NCBI GenBank assembly: GCA_027858355.1
Contig: JAQICW010000657.1
Coordinates: 1-10,524, forward strand
DNA from: Desulfobacula sp.
GTDB lineage: Bacteria; Desulfobacterota; Desulfobacteria; Desulfobacterales; Desulfobacteraceae
DNA length: 10,524 bases
Direction: 5' to 3'
Made by a program: the position numbers and the translations under genes. How positions within the stretch are numbered: position 1 is the stretch's first letter; the number at the start of each line of letters is the position of its first letter. Of the stretch, positions 6,648 to 10,524 are shown piece after piece. The notes under the pieces were generated by a model that was given only the letters and a program-made list of their open reading frames with translations, had not been told where the DNA came from and did no database searches.

Positions 6648-8276
6648 ATGGTTAGAAAACATTTCCTTATGAACTTCATTGCAGGATTGACCATTGCAGG
6701 CCTGGTTGTTGTTCTGACAGGATGCGGTGCAGGTCTTCCCAAAGAACTTAAGAATGAAGCCAGTGCCCTTCCCAACGCCATTAAGACCGGCCAATCCCAG
6801 GTGGACAAACATAAGGATAAATATTTAAGCCTTACGAAATCATCTGAATTTAAGGCTGTTAAAGCTTTTGCCTTAAAGGAAAACTGGGCTCAAAAGTTTC
6901 AACTGGCCCAGGATGAACTTAAAAGAGCAAAAATACTTTATGACAAAGACTTGAAACCCTTGATCAACAAGAATAAACCCGAACTTGCCCCCCGGGTTAA
7001 ACAGCAGATTACCCGGATAAAAAAGGTTCTCCAGGATGCTGAAGATATTGCCAGAAGCCCTGTCTTACGGTTTTCAAAAATCAGGGAGACAATTGTTAAT
7101 GCCACAAGTTTACACTCCCGGTCAAAAAAAGATGCCGAACATATCAGCCGGATTGTAAATGAAATAAAAACCGGACCTCTGGCAAAAGCAAGCACTGATT
7201 TTCCTGATTTAAGTGAAAAAATAAACACCCGGTTTGCGCCGCTGTCAAAACTTGAAAGGCAGTCTCAAGATCATTTGAGTGTTGTAACTGCTGAATTTGC
7301 AAGACATGAAGCAGGCTCAACTGCTGACTATGCCGCTTTTACTGATAGTACACAAGCGCTTGCTTCAGGCCTGGCACAGGCCAAAAGCCTTGAAAAAAAA
7401 ATAACTGGAGAAATGGCCCAGCTGTATGATAGTTACACAAAAATTCTTAAAGACATGAAAGAAGAATTTTTTGTGACCATAAAAAGGGAATCCTGGAATG
7501 AAAATTCAGATTATTATGATCCAAAATTTGCCACCTTTCAACGTGAGGTCAGTCCTGAATTATACGAAGCATTAACGGCTGATAACCTGGATACCATTGC
7601 AGTCATTAAGGCAGGCTTCACCGGTTCAAGTTTTTCAAGCAAGATCGGCAACCTGTGGAAAGACTTGTCCATTAACCCTGCCGAACAATGGCCGGGAAGA
7701 GGACACAATGCTGCTTCTTTCTGGGTTGAAGATTCAAAGGAAGCTTATTTTCATAAATATACGCTGGAAAAAAACGGTGAAACCAGGGAGACGGATTGGG
7801 AAAAGGTGGATGCAAACTTTTATGATGCCAATCTTGAATACCTTGGCATGGCCATTCTGGTTAAACCCTATGGTGTGTTTGAACAGGACCGGCTGACCCA
7901 GGCAGCGCCGCCTGGAATGGCCTATGTAGGCAATTCAAAATACGGGAAATGGGAAAAAAATAATTCTGGCAATCAATTCTGGTCCTGGTATGGGAAATAT
8001 GCCCTTTTTTCTATGCTCTTTAGTTCGCGGCCTTCCTATTATTCGTACAATTCCTGGAATGGCTGGAATAATAATTATAGAAACAGCCGGCCATATTTTG
8101 GTAAAACCCAAAAAGGGTTCCAGAAATATGGCACATCCGGCACCTTACTAAAACAATCACCAAAGTTTCAGAGTACAAATTTTGCAAAAAGCGGCGGGTT
8201 TAAATCTCAAGCCGCTTCTGTCAGAGGTGCCGGGGCCAATCTTCGTGGCGGTGGACCGAAAAGTAAAGGTAAATAG
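6648..8276 (+). CDS. Large coiled-coil lipoprotein with Gly/Ser/aromatic tail, unknown function
   Basis: 542 residues. The N-terminus has a short basic stretch, a hydrophobic segment and a lipobox LTGC (residues 23-26), so Cys26 should be lipidated after signal peptidase II cleavage. The +2 residue is Gly rather than the Asp inner-membrane retention signal, which favours the outer membrane if enterobacterial rules apply. Residues about 30-275 are helical, Lys/Glu-rich and coiled-coil prone. Residues 280-450 look like a globular domain rich in Trp/Tyr, with repeated W-x-D/E patterns (for example SFWVED, ETDWEKVD, KWEKN and FWSWYGKYALF). The last 80 residues (about 462-542) are low complexity: Tyr/Asn/Trp first, then Gly/Ser/Lys. 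That tail recalls the E. coli YgiB/YjfM (DUF1190) C-termini, a similarity of composition only. AAAGGAG ahead of the overlapping junction favours this ATG over the in-frame ATG at 6669. The family is not recognised. Confidence 0.85.
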   Translation: MVRKHFLMNFIAGLTIAGLVVVLTGCGAGLPKELKNEASALPNAIKTGQSQVDKHKDKYLSLTKSSEFKAVKAFALKENWAQKFQLAQDELKRAKILYDKDLKPLINKNKPELAPRVKQQITRIKKVLQDAEDIARSPVLRFSKIRETIVNATSLHSRSKKDAEHISRIVNEIKTGPLAKASTDFPDLSEKINTRFAPLSKLERQSQDHLSVVTAEFARHEAGSTADYAAFTDSTQALASGLAQAKSLEKKITGEMAQLYDSYTKILKDMKEEFFVTIKRESWNENSDYYDPKFATFQREVSPELYEALTADNLDTIAVIKAGFTGSSFSSKIGNLWKDLSINPAEQWPGRGHNAASFWVEDSKEAYFHKYTLEKNGETRETDWEKVDANFYDANLEYLGMAILVKPYGVFEQDRLTQAAPPGMAYVGNSKYGKWEKNNSGNQFWSWYGKYALFSMLFSSRPSYYSYNSWNGWNNNYRNSRPYFGKTQKGFQKYGTSGTLLKQSPKFQSTNFAKSGGFKSQAASVRGAGANLRGGGPKSKGK

Positions 8277-8297
8277 AACAATTCTAAGGAGGAAAGA

Positions 8298-9188
8298 ATG
8301 GATATAGCTGTAACTCTTGCAGGGCTTAGTCAAGCATTTACCTATGTCATTGTGGGTATCTTTTTTGTCTGGCTGGTTAAACGAGTGGATGACTGGCGGA
8401 CCAAAGAATTTGATGATGATGTTCATATTGATGACGGGAACGTTGCTGTTGGACTCAGAAGGGCCGGGCTTTATCTCGGTATTGCTATTGCATTGTCAGG
8501 GGCCATGGGCGGATCTTCAAAAGGTTTTTTCCTTGATGTGATCCAATTGCTGGTTGATGGGCTAATTATAACTGGATTCATGTTCTCATCCAGGTTCATC
8601 AATGATTTCATCATGCTGGGCAATATCAATAATGATGAAGAATGCGTCAAAGAATTTACCCAGCCTGACGGAAGTAAAGTTGTGGGGAACGCAGCCGTGG
8701 GTATGGTTGAAGCAGGGATGTATATTGCCACGGGATTTATTCTTAATGGATCCATTTCAGGAGCCGGCGGAAACTTTTTCCAGAGTATTGCCAGTACCGT
8801 TCTCTTTTTTATTCTGGGCCAAATGGCCCTGCTGGTTTTTGGATTTCTTTATGAGCTGATCACGCCCTTTAATGTAAGAAATGAGATAAAAGATAATAAT
8901 CTTGCAGCTGGTATCGGGCTTGGCGGTATCCTCATAGCCCTGGGCATTATTCTCAGGTCAAGTATTTCAGGGCCGTTTACAGGATGGGTCAATGATCTTG
9001 CCGGTTTTGGCATATATGCAGCTTTTGGAATTGTTATGCTGTTGATTTTTAGTGTAGTTGTTGACAAGCTTCTTTTGCCCACAACCAATATTGCAACGGA
9101 AGTCAAGGAAGACCGGAATGTGGCTGCCCTTATCGTTGTGGTAAGTGCTATTAATGCCGTTGCGATTATCATAGCTTTCTCCATGTAA
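8298..9188 (+). CDS. Double DUF350 (YjfL-like) integral membrane protein
   Basis: 296 residues, very hydrophobic, about eight membrane helices. Four copies of a repeat start at Asn48, Asn131, Asn201 and Asn274, each of the form N-[VAL]-A-x-G-x(4-5)-G followed by a helix, mostly ending S-x-x-x-G. The pattern is the DUF350 signature, which normally occurs twice in a protein of about 130 residues such as E. coli YjfL, so this protein equals two DUF350 units in one chain. Acidic or charged residues (DDG, KDN, KED) precede three of the repeats, and loops such as 'NNDEECVKEFTQPDG' (111-125) are charged. The function of DUF350 is unknown; a channel or carrier role has been guessed from its hydrophobic repeats. 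AAGGAGG at 8286-8292, five bases upstream, is an excellent ribosome binding site. The next ATG starts four bases after the stop. Confidence 0.85.
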   Translation: MDIAVTLAGLSQAFTYVIVGIFFVWLVKRVDDWRTKEFDDDVHIDDGNVAVGLRRAGLYLGIAIALSGAMGGSSKGFFLDVIQLLVDGLIITGFMFSSRFINDFIMLGNINNDEECVKEFTQPDGSKVVGNAAVGMVEAGMYIATGFILNGSISGAGGNFFQSIASTVLFFILGQMALLVFGFLYELITPFNVRNEIKDNNLAAGIGLGGILIALGIILRSSISGPFTGWVNDLAGFGIYAAFGIVMLLIFSVVVDKLLLPTTNIATEVKEDRNVAALIVVVSAINAVAIIIAFSM

Positions 9189-9192
9189 TCAC

Positions 9193-10524
9193 ATGACAAA
9201 AACAAGAGCCGGCTTAAGCTTTGCATCAGTGCTGCTGTGTGCCTGTATGTTTGCAAGTGGTGCCTGCGGTATTATACTTGAGTATATCCAGGCAAGCCTT
9301 GCCTCCATGATACTTGGCAATTCCTTTGAACAATGGGCCATGGTCATAGGACTCATGCTGTTCTGGATGGGATTTGGCAGCCTGATCCAGGCACAGATTC
9401 CAAAAAAATATCTTATTTATGCTTTTATCTGGGTTGAAACAAGCTTAGCGCTTGTGGGAGGATTCTCTCCTACCCTGACCTATATATCCTATGGTTATAC
9501 TTCCCATTACATTCTGGTTCTCTATTTTTTTGTCAGTTTTATAGGCATCATGATCGGGCTTGAAATTCCCATTATTATCAGGATCAACAATGACTTTAGT
9601 AAAGAGTTATCCACCAACCTTGGAAACATCCTGAGCGCTGATTACCTTGGCAGTCTCATAGGATCATTCATCTTTGTATTTGTTTTCTTAAGATTTACGC
9701 CCATCACTGAAGCAGCCTTTCTGACGGCCGGAGCCAATTTTTTCCTGGCCTTTGTCACCTTTGTCTATTTTTCAAAAAAAGGATTGTTAAAAACAGGATT
9801 CCTGGTACCGGCTGTCATGGTGCTTACTTTTTGTGCCATATCATATGGATATCTCAATAACCGGCAATGGAACATAAAGATTGAACAGCCCCTGTACGAT
9901 GACCCCATTATTTTAAGCAAAACAACCCAATACCAGCATATCGCCATTACCCATTACAAACCCTTTGATGAAGTCAGACTTTTTTTAAACGGGAACCTGC
10001 AATTTTGTAGCACTGACGAACAAAGGTACCATGAGCCCATGGTGCATCCTGTCATGAATCTTGCCCCGATCAAAGAAAGGGTGCTTATCCTGGGTGGCGG
10101 GGATGGGTGTGCCTTAAGAGAGGTCTTGAAATATAAAGAGGTAAAACAAGTGCTTCTGGTGGATCTGGATCCTGAAATGACCCGTCTTGCCCAAACCCAC
10201 CCTGTTTTAAAGAGAATTAATCAGGATGCCTTTAAAGACTCCCGCCTTGTTACCATTTCAGGAAATGGAATTACCCCGGGGATCAATAGACGACTTTATC
10301 TTGAAACTAATAAAAAAAAGCATCCCATAAAACAACCTGAACCCTATAAACTTGCCGATGTAAAAGTGATGAATGTTGATGCAGATAAATTTTTGAGCGA
10401 TGTTTCAGGCTACTGGGATGTCATTATTATTGACATGCCAGATCCTTCCACACCGGAGTTGACCAAACTTTATGCCAAAGAATTTTATAAAAAAGTAAAA
10501 CAGCATTTGTCACAACATGGGTTG
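9193..10524 (+). CDS. Membrane-bound polyamine aminopropyltransferase-like protein (3' end outside window)
   Basis: The frame stays open to the window end: 444 codons seen, no stop. Residues about 8-216 form some seven transmembrane helices. The remainder is a cytoplasmic spermidine-synthase-like Rossmann domain of the membrane-attached type (COG4262-like). Motifs: YQHIAI (247-252), LFLNGNLQF...DEQRYHE (263-281), the nucleotide loop VLILGGGDG (297-305), acidic VDLD (323-326) at the end of the second strand, and IIIDMPDP (411-418), whose Asp414 and Asp417 match the SpeE catalytic/substrate Asp pair. The soluble family moves an aminopropyl group from decarboxylated S-adenosylmethionine to a polyamine; the true substrate here is unproven. 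About 35 residues (354-389) look inserted compared with ordinary SpeE. No Shine-Dalgarno is seen; the start lies four bases after the DUF350 stop, pointing to coupled translation. An AdoMet decarboxylase gene would be expected somewhere in the genome. Confidence 0.88.
   Translation, partial: MTKTRAGLSFASVLLCACMFASGACGIILEYIQASLASMILGNSFEQWAMVIGLMLFWMGFGSLIQAQIPKKYLIYAFIWVETSLALVGGFSPTLTYISYGYTSHYILVLYFFVSFIGIMIGLEIPIIIRINNDFSKELSTNLGNILSADYLGSLIGSFIFVFVFLRFTPITEAAFLTAGANFFLAFVTFVYFSKKGLLKTGFLVPAVMVLTFCAISYGYLNNRQWNIKIEQPLYDDPIILSKTTQYQHIAITHYKPFDEVRLFLNGNLQFCSTDEQRYHEPMVHPVMNLAPIKERVLILGGGDGCALREVLKYKEVKQVLLVDLDPEMTRLAQTHPVLKRINQDAFKDSRLVTISGNGITPGINRRLYLETNKKKHPIKQPEPYKLADVKVMNVDADKFLSDVSGYWDVIIIDMPDPSTPELTKLYAKEFYKKVKQHLSQHGL

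Larger units (their letters stand above)
4168..10524 (+). other. Putative six-gene operon, TelA / DUF350 / aminopropyltransferase type
   Basis: Six genes run in one direction with gaps of 43, 44, 2, 21 and 4 bases, and no terminator-like hairpin with a T-run between them. Only one plausible promoter region (4017-4167) precedes them. The last gene is cut by the window end, so more members may follow. By location the products fall into an inner-membrane group (XpaC-like protein, double DUF350, 7-TM transferase), a cytoplasmic group (TelA and the acidic protein) and one lipoprotein. This is consistent with an envelope-spanning assembly. Confidence 0.7.

Noticed and set aside
8849..9256. 135-codon open frame on the - strand over the DUF350/transferase junction
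   Set aside because: It overlaps two well-supported genes, has no ribosome binding site that stands out, and its sequence is a complement of membrane-helix codons.

Overview
The window looks like chromosomal DNA from a Gram-negative, moderately AT-rich bacterium. The best guess is a Desulfobacteraceae-type deltaproteobacterium (Desulfobacterota). That guess rests on overall protein character and codon use plus a Gram-negative style lipoprotein; no marker gene proves it. There are no RNA genes, insertion sequences, CRISPR arrays or phage genes, and no gene-free stretch longer than about 150 bases.

Left part (1-4016). The 3' two thirds of cysS (cysteinyl-tRNA synthetase, + strand) meets a complete glnS (glutaminyl-tRNA synthetase, - strand) tail to tail, with one base between the stop codons. 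Upstream of glnS on the same strand is a 419-residue major facilitator transporter resembling the monocarboxylate / oxalate-formate group.

Control region (4017-4167). A 151-base divergent intergenic region separates the transporter from a long + strand operon. It holds a perfect 7-base inverted repeat (TTACAAG-N7-CTTGTAA) lying over the -35 and spacer of the best sigma-70-like promoter, so repressor control of the operon is plausible.

Right part (4168-10524). Six tightly spaced + strand genes follow: (1) a membrane-anchored, XpaC-like small protein; (2) a TelA/KlaA-family protein; (3) an acidic soluble protein, possibly DUF4178-like; (4) a large lipoprotein with a Gly/Ser/aromatic C-terminal tail; (5) a 296-residue multi-pass protein with four copies of the DUF350 repeat, i.e. 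a double DUF350; (6) a 7-TM protein with a spermidine-synthase-like domain, cut by the window end. XpaC-TelA pairing, and DUF350 next to polyamine aminopropyltransferases, are recurring themes of bacterial envelope-stress loci, including the PspA-linked yjf-type loci. Here the two themes are joined in one transcription unit with a novel-looking lipoprotein. The likely theme is envelope stress or maintenance with a polyamine-type small-molecule chemistry at the inner membrane, but no gene in the operon gives a proven substrate.
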